NCBI GenBank assembly: GCA_963682175.1
Contig: OY821771.1
Coordinates: forward strand, 39,018,201-39,082,200
Source: Triglochin maritima
Taxonomy: Eukaryota; Streptophyta; Magnoliopsida; Alismatales; Juncaginaceae
Length of the DNA: 64,000 bases
Direction: 5' to 3'
The position numbers were made by a program, and so were the translations under genes. Of the stretch, positions 13,260 to 24,733 are shown one piece after another. The notes beneath the pieces were generated by a model. The model did not search any database and had not been told where the DNA came from. It saw nothing but the letters and a program-made list of their open reading frames with translations. The number at the start of each line of letters is the position of its first letter. Position 1 is the first letter of the stretch.

Positions 13260-14279
13260 CTACTCCGGCCTCGCAATAGGTCGACTAACAATGCCTCTGC
13301 CTGCCTCTGATGGTCCAGGTCTCCTGCTCGGCACTCCCTGACGGTTCGGGCACTCCCTGACGAAGTGTCCAAGCTGACCGCAACCCAAACAAGTCCCCGC
13401 GCGAAAGAAACAAGGTCGTCCGGGGTGGATCCTGCTACAGTTCCTGCACACCTCTGGTCTGCGAGAGCTGCTCCCCTCAGGCTGTCGAGTGTCACTTTCC
13501 TCAATCCTGGGCCTTTTGCCCTGACTTCCCCCAGCACTGACCTCATCTCGTCCCCTGGTCTTCCCCTGGGTCTTCCCGACATCCACGTAGTTCTCCTGAT
13601 AATCCTGATCTATGAGGGTCGCGTACTTCACTGCATCAGCCAAGGTCTGCGGCATACTGTAAGTCACGCGTGTACGGAGCTGCTTCTGAAGCCCCCGTAT
13701 GAACTTCCTCGCCCGCTGCACTGGAGTCACACAAATCTCAGGACAATAACGCTCCAGAGCGTTAAACTTTCGCGTGTAAACTGCCAGTGTCATCTCTCCC
13801 TGCTCAAGGCTCATAAACTCCTCGCGCTTTCCATCCCTGACATGCTCTGGGAAATACTGCTCGTTGAACTCTTCGAGGAAGTTCTCCCAACTGACGTCGT
13901 CTCTGCCCGCAAAGACCACTGTAGACGTGGTCCTCCACCAACTAGATGCATCACCGCCTAAGACATAAGTGGCCAGACCCACCATCCTCTCCGGAGGAAC
14001 TCCTATCGCCCGAAAGATCTCCTGGATCTTGAAGACCCAATCCTCAGCAGCCTCTGAGTCACCCCTGCCATCAAAAGTAGGCAGATGCTGGCGCATAAAC
14101 CGATCATGCACTGCCCCAGCCCCTACTGACTCCTCTCGGCCAGACTGGCGCTCCAGAAGCACGCCCAATCTCTCAACCGTCTGGTAAAGCATCCGCCGCT
14201 CCTCCGCCCAGTCCGTGCCACCAGTCTCATCGCTAGTGCTACGGTCACGAGGAGGAAGTCGCGCGCGTCTCGGAGGCAT
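13260..14279 (-). CDS. gag: Ty3/gypsy-type Gag, copy 2
   Basis: A second 339-aa Gag frame exactly 1736 bp from copy 1, with the same protein sequence and only a few silent base differences (for example GCG versus GCA in the penultimate ARPE segment). Domain order is the same: gag core, basic region, zinc knuckle. It also ends at the in-frame TAG with a readable continuation downstream. Identity at the protein level shows the duplication is recent. Its own promoter would have to be the partial LTR at 14422-14843, which lacks the TATA-bearing U3, so it may be expressed only by readthrough from copy 1 or not at all. Confidence 0.93.
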   Translation of the reverse strand: MPPRRARLPPRDRSTSDETGGTDWAEERRMLYQTVERLGVLLERQSGREESVGAGAVHDRFMRQHLPTFDGRGDSEAAEDWVFKIQEIFRAIGVPPERMVGLATYVLGGDASSWWRTTSTVVFAGRDDVSWENFLEEFNEQYFPEHVRDGKREEFMSLEQGEMTLAVYTRKFNALERYCPEICVTPVQRARKFIRGLQKQLRTRVTYSMPQTLADAVKYATLIDQDYQENYVDVGKTQGKTRGRDEVSAGGSQGKRPRIEESDTRQPEGSSSRRPEVCRNCSRIHPGRPCFFRAGTCLGCGQLGHFVRECPNRQGVPSRRPGPSEAGRGIVSRPIARPE

Positions 14280-14403
14280 CTAGCACCAAAATCAAAACAA
14301 CAATAATCAACAATCTGAATGCATGCATGATCTACAAAAGAAATGCATGCCTCTATCCACTACTCCTAAGGGTGGTTTCTTTAGATGAGTGCACTGGAAT
14401 CGA

Positions 14404-14418
14404 CCTGCTCTGATACCA
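14404..14418 (-). other. Primer binding site, duplicated copy
   Basis: The minus strand reads TGGTATCAGAGCAGG beside the middle partial LTR. It was duplicated with the gag unit and differs from the first copy by one base at position 13. Confidence 0.85.
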
Positions 14419-14421
14419 AGT

Positions 14422-14843
14422 TGTAACATCCCCGAAACAGCGGAAAATTTAAACTTTTAAATAAATGATAATCAAAGGATAAACATCAACACAGGGGACG
14501 CTACTCGAAAATATAAATATAATATATATGGTGTTGCACCGTATACAGGAGTTGTCAAAAGAATGACTACATCAAAATACAATATACAGATATACAAGTA
14601 GTCATAATAACCTCAAAACCGACATGAGGACCCAACTCCAAGATGCACTCGTCCTCAGTCACCACCCAAGCAGCTCCCGAAGAGGGAACCTGGAAGCAAA
14701 CAACAATGTCGTGAGTCTCCCGAAGGAAACCCCGTATGCCAAACCCACCTACATGCAATGCAATCATGACCTATCATACTAGTATTATGCCAAACAAAAA
14801 TCATAACTGGTCATTCCCCAAATGGGTCATAAGGTCATAATAG
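14422..14843 (-). repeat. Partial LTR (3' 422 bp), middle copy
   Basis: It matches 16158-16579 with a few substitutions, then jumps at GGTCATAATAG into the post-gag sequence GAAGCATTCTCC. That breakpoint is identical to the one at 13107, so the two copies share one deletion event. Confidence 0.85.
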
Positions 14844-14995
14844 GAAGCATTCTCCGTGCAGACGCAATAAAACAGTAAGCAGGAAAAACAACAACACACC
14901 AGAACCAATCAAAATCTAAAGCATACCTCTCCTCAGTTGCTGCCATCCTTCGCTTCCTCAACCTGGATAGAATAGACTCGTCCAGCTGGCCTTCC

Positions 14996-16015
14996 CTACT
15001 CCGGCCTTGCAATAGGTCGACTAACAATGCCTCTGCCTGCCTCTGATGGTCCAGGTCTCCTGCTCGGCACTCCCTGACGGTTCGGGCACTCCCTGACGAA
15101 GTGTCCAAGCTGACCGCAACCCAAACAAGTCCCCGCGCGAAAGAAACAAGGTCGTCCGGGGTGGATCCTGCTACAGTTCCTGCACACCTCTGGTCTGCGA
15201 GAGCTGCTCCCCTCAGGCTGTCGAGTGTCACTTTCCTCAATCCTGGGCCTTTTGCCCTGACTTCCCCCAGCACTGACCTCATCTCGTCCCCTGGTCTTCC
15301 CCTGGGTCTTCCCGACATCCACGTAGTTCTCCTGATAATCCTGATCTATGAGGGTCGCGTACTTCACTGCATCAGCCAAGGTCTGCGGCATACTGTAAGT
15401 CACGCGTGTACGGAGCTGCTTCTGAAGCCCCCGTATGAACTTCCTCGCCCGCTGCACTGGAGTCACACAAATCTCAGGACAATAACGCTCCAGAGCGTTA
15501 AACTTTCGCGTGTAAACTGCCAGTGTCATCTCTCCCTGCTCAAGGCTCATAAACTCCTCGCGCTTTCCATCCCTGACATGCTCTGGGAAATACTGCTCGT
15601 TGAACTCTTCGAGGAAGTTCTCCCAACTGACGTCGTCTCTGCCCGCAAAGACCACTGTAGACGTGGTCCTCCACCAACTAGATGCATCACCGCCTAAGAC
15701 ATAAGTGGCCAGACCCACCATCCTCTCCGGAGGAACTCCTATCGCCCGAAAGATCTCCTGGATCTTGAAGACCCAATCCTCAGCAGCCTCTGAGTCACCC
15801 CTGCCATCAAAAGTAGGCAGATGCTGGCGCATAAACCGATCATGCACTGCCCCAGCCCCTACTGACTCCTCTCGGCCAGACTGGCGCTCCAGAAGCACGC
15901 CCAATCTCTCAACCGTCTGGTAGAGCATCCGCCGCTCCTCCGCCCAGTCCGTGCCACCAGTCTCATCGCTAGTGCTACGGTCACGAGGAGGAAGTCGCGC
16001 GCGTCTCGGAGGCAT
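14996..16015 (-). CDS. gag: Ty3/gypsy-type Gag, copy 1
   Basis: A 339-aa structural protein that would form the cytoplasmic particle of a retrotransposon. Residues about 65-240 match the retrotrans_gag domain (PTFDGRGDSEAAEDWVFKIQ, SWWRT, FNEQYFPEHVRDGKREEF, LQKQLRTRV). A basic linker follows, then a zinc knuckle CLGCGQLGHFVREC (CX2CX4HX4C) near residue 305, preceded by a Cys-rich CRNC...C segment. The frame ends at TAG after ARPE. The same frame continues past the stop with GRPAGRVYSIQVEEAKDG, which looks like the usual gag-protease junction, before a second stop. The start is the ATG just inside the leader, about 140 bp from the primer site. The protein is identical to copy 2. Confidence 0.93.
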   Translation of the reverse strand: MPPRRARLPPRDRSTSDETGGTDWAEERRMLYQTVERLGVLLERQSGREESVGAGAVHDRFMRQHLPTFDGRGDSEAAEDWVFKIQEIFRAIGVPPERMVGLATYVLGGDASSWWRTTSTVVFAGRDDVSWENFLEEFNEQYFPEHVRDGKREEFMSLEQGEMTLAVYTRKFNALERYCPEICVTPVQRARKFIRGLQKQLRTRVTYSMPQTLADAVKYATLIDQDYQENYVDVGKTQGKTRGRDEVSAGGSQGKRPRIEESDTRQPEGSSSRRPEVCRNCSRIHPGRPCFFRAGTCLGCGQLGHFVRECPNRQGVPSRRPGPSEAGRGIVSRPIARPE

Positions 16016-16139
16016 CTAGCACCAAAATCAAAACAACAATAATCAACAATCTGAATGCATGCATGATCTACAAAAGAAATGCATGCCTCTATCCACTACT
16101 CCTAAGGGTGGTTTCTTTAGATGAGTGCACTGGAATCGA

Positions 16140-16154
16140 CCCGCTCTGATACCA
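16140..16154 (-). other. Primer binding site, 5' copy
   Basis: The minus strand reads TGGTATCAGAGCGGG, whose first 12 bases match the complement of the 3' end of plant initiator tRNA-Met. It starts 3 bp inside the full LTR, the standard position for minus-strand priming. Confidence 0.85.
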
Positions 16155-17158
16155 AGTTGTAACATCCCCGAAACAGCGGAAAATTTAAACTTTTAAATAA
16201 ATGATAATCAAAGGATAAACATCAACACCGGGGACGCTACTCGAAAATATAAATATAATATATATGGTGTTGCACCGTATACAGGAGTTGTCAAAAGAAT
16301 GACTACATCAAAATACAATATACAGATATACAAGTAGTCATAATAACCTCAAAACCGACATGAGGACCCCACTCCAAGATGCACTCGTCCTCAGTCACCA
16401 CCCAAGCAGCTCCCGAAGAGGGAACCTGGAAGCAAACAACAATGTCGTGAGTCTCCCGAAGGAAACCCCGTATGCCAAACCCACCTACATGCAATGCAAT
16501 CATGACCTATCATACTAGTATTATGCCAAACATAAATCATAACTGGTCATTCCCCAAACGGGTCATAAGGTCATAATAGTCATTTTTCCAACCGGGGTTC
16601 ATTAGTCATAAGTCTAGTTTTGGACATCCGTAGATACCCACCGTAGGCACATGCGGTCATACGGAAAATACGCGACACACCCCCACTCGCAGCTACACTA
16701 GTCATATGGGTTCGGTGAGGGTCGCACGCAATTCCAAGTCATCATCAGATCTGATCAGTGGTCGAAGACCACAATCCGCCAGAGTCGTCGCTCTGGTCGG
16801 TCATACTCGCCAGCCATGCCACAGCTGGACGATCATACTCGCCGGAACAGCATCGGTCGAGCACATCCGCCGGAACATCATCGGTCGGTCATCTCCGTTG
16901 CCACACAGGCTAAGGTCATCTCCTTCGCCACAAAGGCTAAGGTCATCTCTGTCGCCAAACAGGCCAACAGTCATCTCTGTCGCCACACAGGCCGACAGTC
17001 ATAACAGTCATCACATATAGATCATGCAAAGGGGAATATGGTCCCACAAGTCTACTACCTAGGTCTCAATGCACATGTCATATCATGGGAACATAAGCAA
17101 TAAATGCAATCCACGCACCAACGTGCTTATAAACAACCAATGCAAATACTGGGCTCCA

Positions 17159-17780
17159 ACGGTCGACCGGAAAAGGTCATACGGTCGACCGGTTGGTCGT
17201 TAAAACTGGTACTTGGTTCGAACCACAGTCCAACGGTCGAACCAAGGAAATCATCGAAACGGTCGAACAAAGGTCTCTGGGCGGTCGACCGTTTAGAAGG
17301 TCTACGCCACAAATAAAATAATAAATAAAAGATCCCCAACGGTCGAACGGCAATGGGCTTCCGGTCGACCGAAAAACATCAGGGACTTCAACATTCTACA
17401 AGGTCATTACCGGTCGACCAAAATATGAATCGGTCGAGCCACACTTAAGTTGTCTTAAGTCATCGGTCGAACGGGATCTCAGGGCGGTCGACCGTTTAGA
17501 AGTCTACACCCCCAACTGACTTAAAACAGTACATCCGGTCGAACTTGGTCAAAGAGGCGGTCGACCGTTTAAAAGGTCAACGCCCCCAACCGACATACAA
17601 CAGTGCATTCGGTCGACCGACAAAGGGGACCCGGTCGACCGAAAACACTCAGGGTCTTCATCTTCTCGCTCACACGAACAATCGGTCGACCACCCATGGG
17701 GTATCGTTCGACCGATTCGAGCGAGAACGCTCGAATTACACTACAACCGGTCGACCGAATTGAGCACCGGTCGACCGAAA
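17159..17780. repeat. Dispersed GGTCGACCG palindrome array in the LTR leader
   Basis: About nineteen copies or near-copies of CGGTCGACCG, with variants such as CGGTCGAAC, occur within 620 bp at irregular spacing. They lie downstream of the LTR TATA box, in the transcribed R/U5 part. A similar cluster lies in the LTR-like fragment near 38.3-38.6 kb. Confidence 0.85.
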
Positions 17781-18120
17781 CATAGCAGAACTTCTGCCAC
17801 ACTATTCCGACGAGTCATTCGGCCTACCGTCGAACACTCAAACACCCACACAACCTTGGTGAGCGTAAAAGCAAGGCTTGGCATACCTTGGAAGCTTAAA
17901 GAATCTTCCGAAGAGCAACAACGATCCTCCCATGCAAAAGGGCGTATCTCCGGCGAACTTCACACCTTCCTTGAACTCCGGCGACCAGACTTGCCGGCGC
18001 ACCCGCAGCTCCTCCTTCTTCCACCGACGAACTACACGGGAGGGAGAGAAAGTGTTGAGGGAGAGAGTGAGATGAAAAAGAGAGAGAAGGAAAGAATGAG
18101 AAGGAAAGGGTTTGGGTTGG

Positions 18121-18128
18121 TTTATATA
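18121..18128 (-). promoter_or_regulatory. LTR TATA box
   Basis: On the minus strand this reads TATATAAA, about 70 bp inside the LTR start and directed toward gag. It is the likely core promoter of the element. Confidence 0.6.
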
Positions 18129-18200
18129 CTCTCACTAATAAGGGTTTAAGGTTCTCAAACTTAATTAACCTTAATCAAGGAATTAGGTTCTCACAAAAAG

Positions 18201-18797
18201 TCCTTTGATACTCCTGAGGAAAACTTGAGTGGTATACTAATTGGTTTCAGCTGTTAATCGTTCTCCAACACCCTGGTCGACAAGATTTTATTTTATTGCA
18301 AATTAAGATTAACGCTAGTTGTGAACACCAAAAGCTTATGCTTTTGAAGACTGTTGGTGGACATATGCAATTAGATCTTTTTTATTCTTTCTTGGACAAA
18401 TATACGTATTTATATTTGTTATATTATGTATATATATGATATAAATACAATAATTGTATTAGTATGCATTTTGTTTTGAACCCTACCTTAGAAAACGTTA
18501 TGAGCCCCCGTGCATTCGAACGTGCTCCATGTAATTGGATGTTAAAAGAGTGGTATTGGGAAAGTATATTAATGATGATTCAAACGAGTAGAAATTACAT
18601 TGCTTTTAAATGTGTTTCTCTTTCAAAAATATTGTATGCTCTGACTGAAGAGTTCAACATTTTGTACGTAACAAAAGAGAGAATCGTATTTTGCTGAAAG
18701 AAAGCTAGCTATGTTACGACATGAAGCAAAGATATGTACGTACGTCCAACTGGATGGCTAACCTAATGAGTAGGCAAGTTGATAAGATACAACTATT
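18201..18797. other. Intergenic DNA, nothing recognised
   Basis: AT-rich spacer between the gag-only element and the SINE. The frame at 18464-18697 (+) has no family signature. Confidence 0.4.
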
Positions 18798-18810
18798 CAT
18801 CGTATTTAGT

Positions 18811-18986
18811 TTTTTTTTTTTATGACTCGGAATTTCTCAATACTTGTCCTCATTTTGGGACAGACGGCGACTCCAAATTGTAAGTAGTCCAACATCATTT
18901 TCATCAGGATGTCGTCACTAGGTTTCGAACCCGGGATGTATGATCCACACAAACTGAACCAGCTAGACTAGGCCCCGAGGGATTGA
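18811..18986 (-). mobile_element. tRNA-derived SINE with 13-bp target duplication
   Basis: On the minus strand the element begins near TCAATCCCTCGGGGCCTAG, has an A-box-like TAGTCTAGCTGGTT and a B-box-like GGGTTCGAAACC about 40 bp further, and ends in a poly(A) run at 18811-18822. CATCGTATTTAGT is directly repeated at 18798-18810 and 18987-18999. Pol III boxes, an A-tail and a long target duplication are diagnostic of a SINE of about 176 bp mobilised by LINE machinery. Confidence 0.85.
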
Positions 18987-18999
18987 CATCGTATTTAGT

Positions 19000-20491
19000 A
19001 TGTTGTAGTTATTTTATCTGTACTTTTATTATTATATTATATTATATTTCATTCACGCTACATTTGGTCTGGTGATTTTGTTCTGTCTCATATAGTCTCA
19101 TACTTTGTTGCATTATGCTGCCGACATGTTGCAATGGATGGTTTGTTTACGATTTCAAGTGTCGGACCACAGAACTTCAATGTGGATATATACATGACTC
19201 CCCCTCATATTGAAAAGACAACATCATGTGTTATCCCTTTAAGCATCGTTAGGTGTTAAAAACAAGGTTTTTTTACTGTAAACACTTTATTAATGAGCAA
19301 TGTAAATTTTTAGAACTCACAGGCATGACACTATATCAACCGGGGTTATGCATGCCTAGTTTATTGATTGTTATTTTTTTCGATTATAAAAAAAATGAAT
19401 TGATTTTAAAGAGCACGCCACTGATTGTGTCACACTGATATATCTCCTACTACGAGAATCGTATAAGACTCCGTTCCTTGGGTTCACTCCTACAACCATA
19501 GCTGATTAGCTATGAGTGCACTTCATATTGCGCCATCAACCCATTAAATGCATCATTTTTTTTTTTGCAAGCATCAGTCGAGTGCAAATATACTTGAATT
19601 AACATTAAAATTAAATAACTCTAGTAAGTCTTTTAGACCAAATGACAGCTATAAAAAATGGTTTACAAGTTTCAAACAAGCAATTTGTTACAGAATGCTT
19701 TCTGCCATAGGAGAGTCAAACTAGCTTACTAACCTACACCATTAAAGTTCTGTGAGAAATGAGGGAACAGACACAATGGGCAATGAACAAGCAAGAATTA
19801 ATCCCACGCCAATAAATAGGCGTAAATGCCTGATGTAGCCTTGTTGCTGCTTTACGTTTAAGTTAAAATAGGTGACAGATCCAAAAGACTGACGGAGATT
19901 GTTTTGTCTGGAGAAGTGCATCTAAGAGCCGACAAAGCACTGATTAGGTGCTTAAATTGGCATAGAAAGCACAGAGATAAAGACGAAAACTACATGGAGG
20001 CCATTCACGATGTTTCCTACAAGTTACATGCCTATGATCACTGCCGACAGTGATCTATGTCGAATGACAGATACAGAGAAGCAATAACTTAGAAGGGAAA
20101 ACACTACAATCAGGTCTTCAGCCTCAGAGTTTACGTTAACATATTAAGCAAATTCTCATAGAAAATCCAAAATCGGAAATAATAATAACTATGAAGCAAT
20201 CAAAAAAAGAGGCAGGTATTCAACCACGTCAAGTACGATGAGCTTGTAGTTCAAAATATTGTGGATTACCCACGAGACGACGTTTCATGAACCCTCGTCT
20301 GCCATAATACCGGATCTTCATGCAGCAATGAGATTACAGTGCAGTTTGACCTTGGAAGTATAGTTATTTGCACTTCAGCTGTCGAATTTGTGCCAATTTT
20401 GTTGTTTCTACATGTCTGCTACAGATGCAACTTGAATAGCAATTATTGGTTTTGCAGGAAAATGAGCAGCAAGGAGAGTTGAGAAAACAAA
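19000..20491. other. Intergenic DNA downstream of the Bot1p-like gene
   Basis: No supported gene. The right part probably contains the 3' untranslated region of the minus-strand gene ending at 20492. Confidence 0.4.
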
Positions 20492-23400
20492 TCATGGAAG
20501 AATCTTCCTTCTGCGTCGAGGGGTCTCCCTCCTTGCATACATTTTCTCTAGTGCGTTTAGTTCTCGGCTTGATCCATCTGGTTTGCTCACAAATCTAAAG
20601 GCGCTTCCGCTTCGGCATTTGTCTTGAGGTCCTAGCTTCTCAACTGTGAAATTCCACCCCTTTTCTGGTCTTCGCCTGCTATACTTGTGGTGAAATACCT
20701 CACCTGCCATCTACAATATGACCGATAATAATCAGGAGAAATGGAAGTGGAGTAATTATCCGAATGGAAACTCTGGAAAAGAAGAAAAAAATGAAACAAA
20801 ACATTCTTGTAAAATGATAATTACAGGAAGTAAATGGGAAGTGAAAGTTTATGTTGTTGGCACCTATATCACAATGCAGGGCCTCAAAAGCTTCCATCTT
20901 TACACCATTGGACAAACATAGGACTCAAGACACCTTAACAATCAAATTCAGGTCTTCCATTTTTAGTATACGTTCAAAGTCACACCATTGGGCAAAGATA
21001 GGACTCGAGACATCTTAAGCAAGAAATTCAGGTCTTTGGTTTTCAGTATATGTTCAGAGTCGGATCAACTGTGGTCATCCAGTTTCTTGATGCAGATAAT
21101 GGAGTTGAAGTCTGGATGGTCACAGACCATTTCAGTTTTCAATGATACAACGATGAGACAGAAACTTAGGGTAGCCCACTCACGAAAAATCAATAACTGT
21201 AAAGCCAACAAGAAATTTAAAAATAACCTTACACTGCCACCAACACAACTAATGTGTAGTTCCCACGGAATGTGTAGGCCCTAAGGTGGCTATTTTAAAT
21301 GGTGATGCCCACCACAAGGGGGTTTCACGTAATGAAGTTCTATTTAGGCAATCAAGCAGCTTATACTCTAAAGTACGCAGACAGGGCAAAGAGAAAAATT
21401 CTGCAACTCAATTTTAAGTTCAATACCTTTCTAATTATTGAATTACAAATCAGGACATGGCCTTAAAACCTACAGGTATTACAAGAGACTGCTTAAAAAT
21501 AAAACATGGTCTTAAACCTTAAGGTACAAGAGACTGCTCCAAAATAAAACTAACTTACGAAGTTATGCATTTTAAATGACTTCAATCATTTCTATTTTGA
21601 GCTAAGTTCAAAAATGAACGGTTGCATCCAGTATCTCCATTAAGACCCTTCTGGCCTAAGCCAATTGCAGAAATTGTCAGAGAACATTTGACATCTCAAC
21701 ATCTATTTTTAGTTGGTTTTTAAAATCTGTATGGACTCAATTAGTTACTGCAAAACTAAAATGCAAAGTGAAACTAATAAAAGCAGTAAAGGAGGGACTT
21801 TGTCGACGAACCCCTGTCGTTTATCCAGATACATCATATTCAGTGTTAATGAGTATCATCAATGGTAGAGACTCAAGTAAAATAACAGAACTTAAATCTG
21901 TCAATAAAACCCTGACTTTTATGTTCGACTCAGAACCTTATTTATATTGTCAGGTCTAGCTCTGACATACAAATAACAGAATTGGCTTCATTAAAATTGT
22001 TGGAACTGGCTACTACAAAGGAAGAAATGTACCATCTAAATAATGAAGAATATTTAAAAAGTCGGGAACAAAGTTTACCCTTATAAGATAAGGTTTCATT
22101 TGTATGCGGAATGAAAGAAACATCCTTGCATGGTGAATTAGTGATGTAAGAACGGACAGCTAAAAACAAACTCAGGACTAGTTAGAAGAATTGTTTCCTC
22201 TAAAAGGGGTGAATTCTATAAACTACCAGCCAAATTACTTTTTAGCAGTGGTAGATGTAACGACAAGAGAACTCGTTATATTAAAGTTGGTTCTCATAAC
22301 CTAGTGTGATAATAGAATTCTGCTGCCACAGAGATTATGACAAGTAGCATATATGTAGTACAGTATAGTGTAACTATTCAATGCAAGAAATAGAGGTCCC
22401 ATTCATGTACAAAATGATTGCCCTCTTCAGGTATTCAAACTATAGCACTAAATGATTTGAAAAATTACCTTCTTCTTGTTGAAGTTCATTTTTTCCACAA
22501 ATTCTCGATATAGCGTCTCATCCTCCTTCATTGAGATCTCATAAAGGACTTCATCAGGATCTTTTGTGGTGCCATCCCAATCCACAGGCATGACTTTGAA
22601 ATCGGGTTTGTAAGGAAGTGAGGCAATATGAAACTCCTTGTCATGAGAAATAAAGAATCTGTGAAAATGAAATTTAGAATTACAATAATGCTTGAAACAT
22701 AAAAGCTTGAAACCCACTAAAATCAGACTCCATGACAACAATTAGGAGCACCCAAAATGCAGCATGTACCTTGGTAATGTCATACGAATGAAATGTCTCA
22801 TTTTGGTGAGAATCTTTCCTAGCTGTGGCACCACAACATGCATCAATTGGAGGTACAAGTACAACTACTACAACCAAGACTACATCTGTGATGGACATGA
22901 TTGGTTTCATACCCATTTCCCCATGAGAAACAATTACCATTTTTTTATTACTCTACCATATTCCTTTTTTATCATATTATATTCCACAACCCCCAATCTA
23001 CAAGTAGCATCGTGCATATATTTCACAGAGTTCATTTGCAGTTAACATAGTTTTGAAAAAGATCGTGAAAGTAGAGTTATTATGTCATAGTGACTAAATA
23101 TCTATCAGTAAACAAATTAAGCTCAACCAAGTGCGATGTGCCCAATTCCTACAAGCTTACAATGCCTTCAAAACAATTTAATAAAACAGCTAAATGATGA
23201 CGAGCATAACTAACTTCCTAAAATGAATGAAATCTAAAGGGTCCGTTTTGAACCACATTTGGAATGCAAGATTCCCGGAAGTTCGGAAAAAACAAAGAAT
23301 CCATTCCCAAACATTTTGAAGCCATGAGTTTGACTCTTGGGGATTCAGTATTCGTGATTCAAGAACAAAATGGAACTAAAATCAAAGTTTTTATTATCTT

Positions 23401-24699
23401 AAAAAATGGATCATTTTTATCATCTAAAAAGTTGAGCTTCTTAAGAATCGAATATTTCACTAAATCGATTTTGACATCAATGTTCCCACATGGTACCTAA
23501 GAGAAGAATTGCCAACAGTTGAAGACCAAACTTAATCCTTCTTGTAACTCTAGTAAGCCGAGCCACTAACACCTTCAAGCCTCAATTTTCCAACATCATA
23601 GAAACAAAAAATCTCCCAAACACAACCAACTGCAAACTCAATTCTTTACTAAATTTCACAATGCCACCTGCTGATGCTACTAATTCATCCATCGTACTCT
23701 GGGGTTCAAATATCACACAAGCAACCAAAACCAAACTACAAGTCCACTCGGAATCACATTTTGATAACTAGAATTTGATTCTCACACATCAAAAACCAAA
23801 TGTGTATCACAATTGACATCTACAAACTTAGCATCTCCACGTACCTAGAATTGACAATCTAGGGTATGTTTGGGAACAAATTCTGAGACTCGATCGTCAA
23901 CAATAACCTTACCTAAGAAGAGGCTCCCACATTAGCAAGGTCAGGGGGGGATGATATGTACGTCAGATAGATTGTTTCCAATTGACACATTGATTTGATG
24001 AACAGTCGATCATCTACTATTTCACAATAAACAAGAAATCCAGCGGTTTAAAAGCACATCAATTTAATACATTTCAATAATAAAAAAGGTAATTCCGAGA
24101 TTCGGCCAGATTTTCTAAAACCTAATAATCAAAATGTGATTCCAGACACAACTCTTGACTAAACTAAACTAAACTTACTCCGGGCACTGATCAAGCAACT
24201 GTTCGACGGAATCATCCAACACCTTCCCCTTCCTCTCCTCCTCCTCCTCCTCCTCCAACTCCTTCAACCAGATCACCGCATGCACCCGCTGCCTCATGAC
24301 CCTAAACTCCTTCGCGAGCCGCTCCACGGTGAACTCCTCAGGGTTCTCCTTCCAAAGGCGGTACATCTCCTTCTTCTCCGATTCCTTCAGGTACGAGCCC
24401 CGCACCCCCGGCTCCCTCACCTGCCGCATCAGCTCGCAGGTCTCCTTGAACCGCCCGTCCCAGCCGTGCACGAACGTCATCGCCGCCTTCTTCCGGTTTC
24501 CGTCGTTGGGGTTGGAGGGGGGAGGGGCGGCGGCGTGGCCGACGGCGGCGCCGGAGAAGTGGTCCTTGGTCAGGCCGGTGGACCACGAGGAGACGTCGGA
24601 CCAGGTCGGGGGGTCGGAGGTGGTGGAGAAGGTGAGGAGGGAGGTGAGGTTACCGCGCGGAGGAGCGGATCGGGGGATTTGGCGGAGGAGGTTTTGCAT
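20492..24699 (-). CDS. Bot1p-like mitochondrial (ribosome-associated) protein
   Basis: Three coding exons on the minus strand: 24699-24179, 22658-22469 and 20710-20492. All junctions are GT-AG and in phase, giving 309 aa. An earlier in-frame ATG at 24798 would add 33 residues; I prefer 24699 because MQNLLRQIPRSAPPRG looks like a mitochondrial presequence and a telo-box lies just upstream. The first exon carries a helical DNA-binding-like block (KENPEEFTVERLAKEFRVMR, then QRVHAVIWLKELEEE). Exon 2 continues FFISHDKEFHIASLPYKPDF, and exon 3 is basic and ends RRETPRRRRKILP. This fits the eukaryotic mitochondrial regulator (Bot1p, Pfam PF12298) family, related to small mitoribosomal subunit proteins. 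The gene structure is firm; the family call is from memory of the motif and less certain. Confidence 0.75.
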
Positions 24700-24733
24700 T
24701 TTCGGGAAATGGAATGGAAATGGAATGGTTTTG

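Larger units (their letters stand above)
12686..18195 (-). mobile_element. Gag-only LTR retrotransposon with duplicated gag unit
   Basis: The 5510-bp insertion starts TGTAATATTCCC and ends CTCACA on the + strand, with AAAAG directly repeated at 12681-12685 and 18196-18200 (5-bp target duplication). On the minus strand the order is: full LTR (18195-16158), tRNA-iMet primer site, gag (16015-14996), 3' part of an LTR (14843-14422), primer site, gag (14279-13260), 3' part of an LTR (13107-12686). The two internal LTR-gag units have a period of exactly 1736 bp. Protease, reverse transcriptase and integrase are absent. The domain content recalls nonautonomous TR-GAG elements. The truncated 3' LTR implies an internal deletion, followed by unequal recombination that duplicated the unit. 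Gag type places it with Ty3/gypsy elements. Confidence 0.9.
16158..18195 (-). repeat. Full-length LTR (about 2.04 kb)
   Basis: This is the only complete LTR of the element, running TG...CA in both orientations. The U5-side end (TGTAACATCCCCGAAACAGC on the + strand) lies next to the primer site. The first 422 bp (16158-16579) match the partial LTRs at 12686-13107 and 14422-14843; beyond 16579 only this copy continues. It holds a TATA box (18121-18128, minus-directed) and the GGTCGACCG array. Confidence 0.85.

Noticed and set aside
13091..13582. 163-codon minus-strand frame overlapping the end of gag (and its copy at 14827-15318)
   Set aside because: It overlaps gag in another frame, has no domain, and is present twice only because the unit is duplicated. 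It is a shadow frame.
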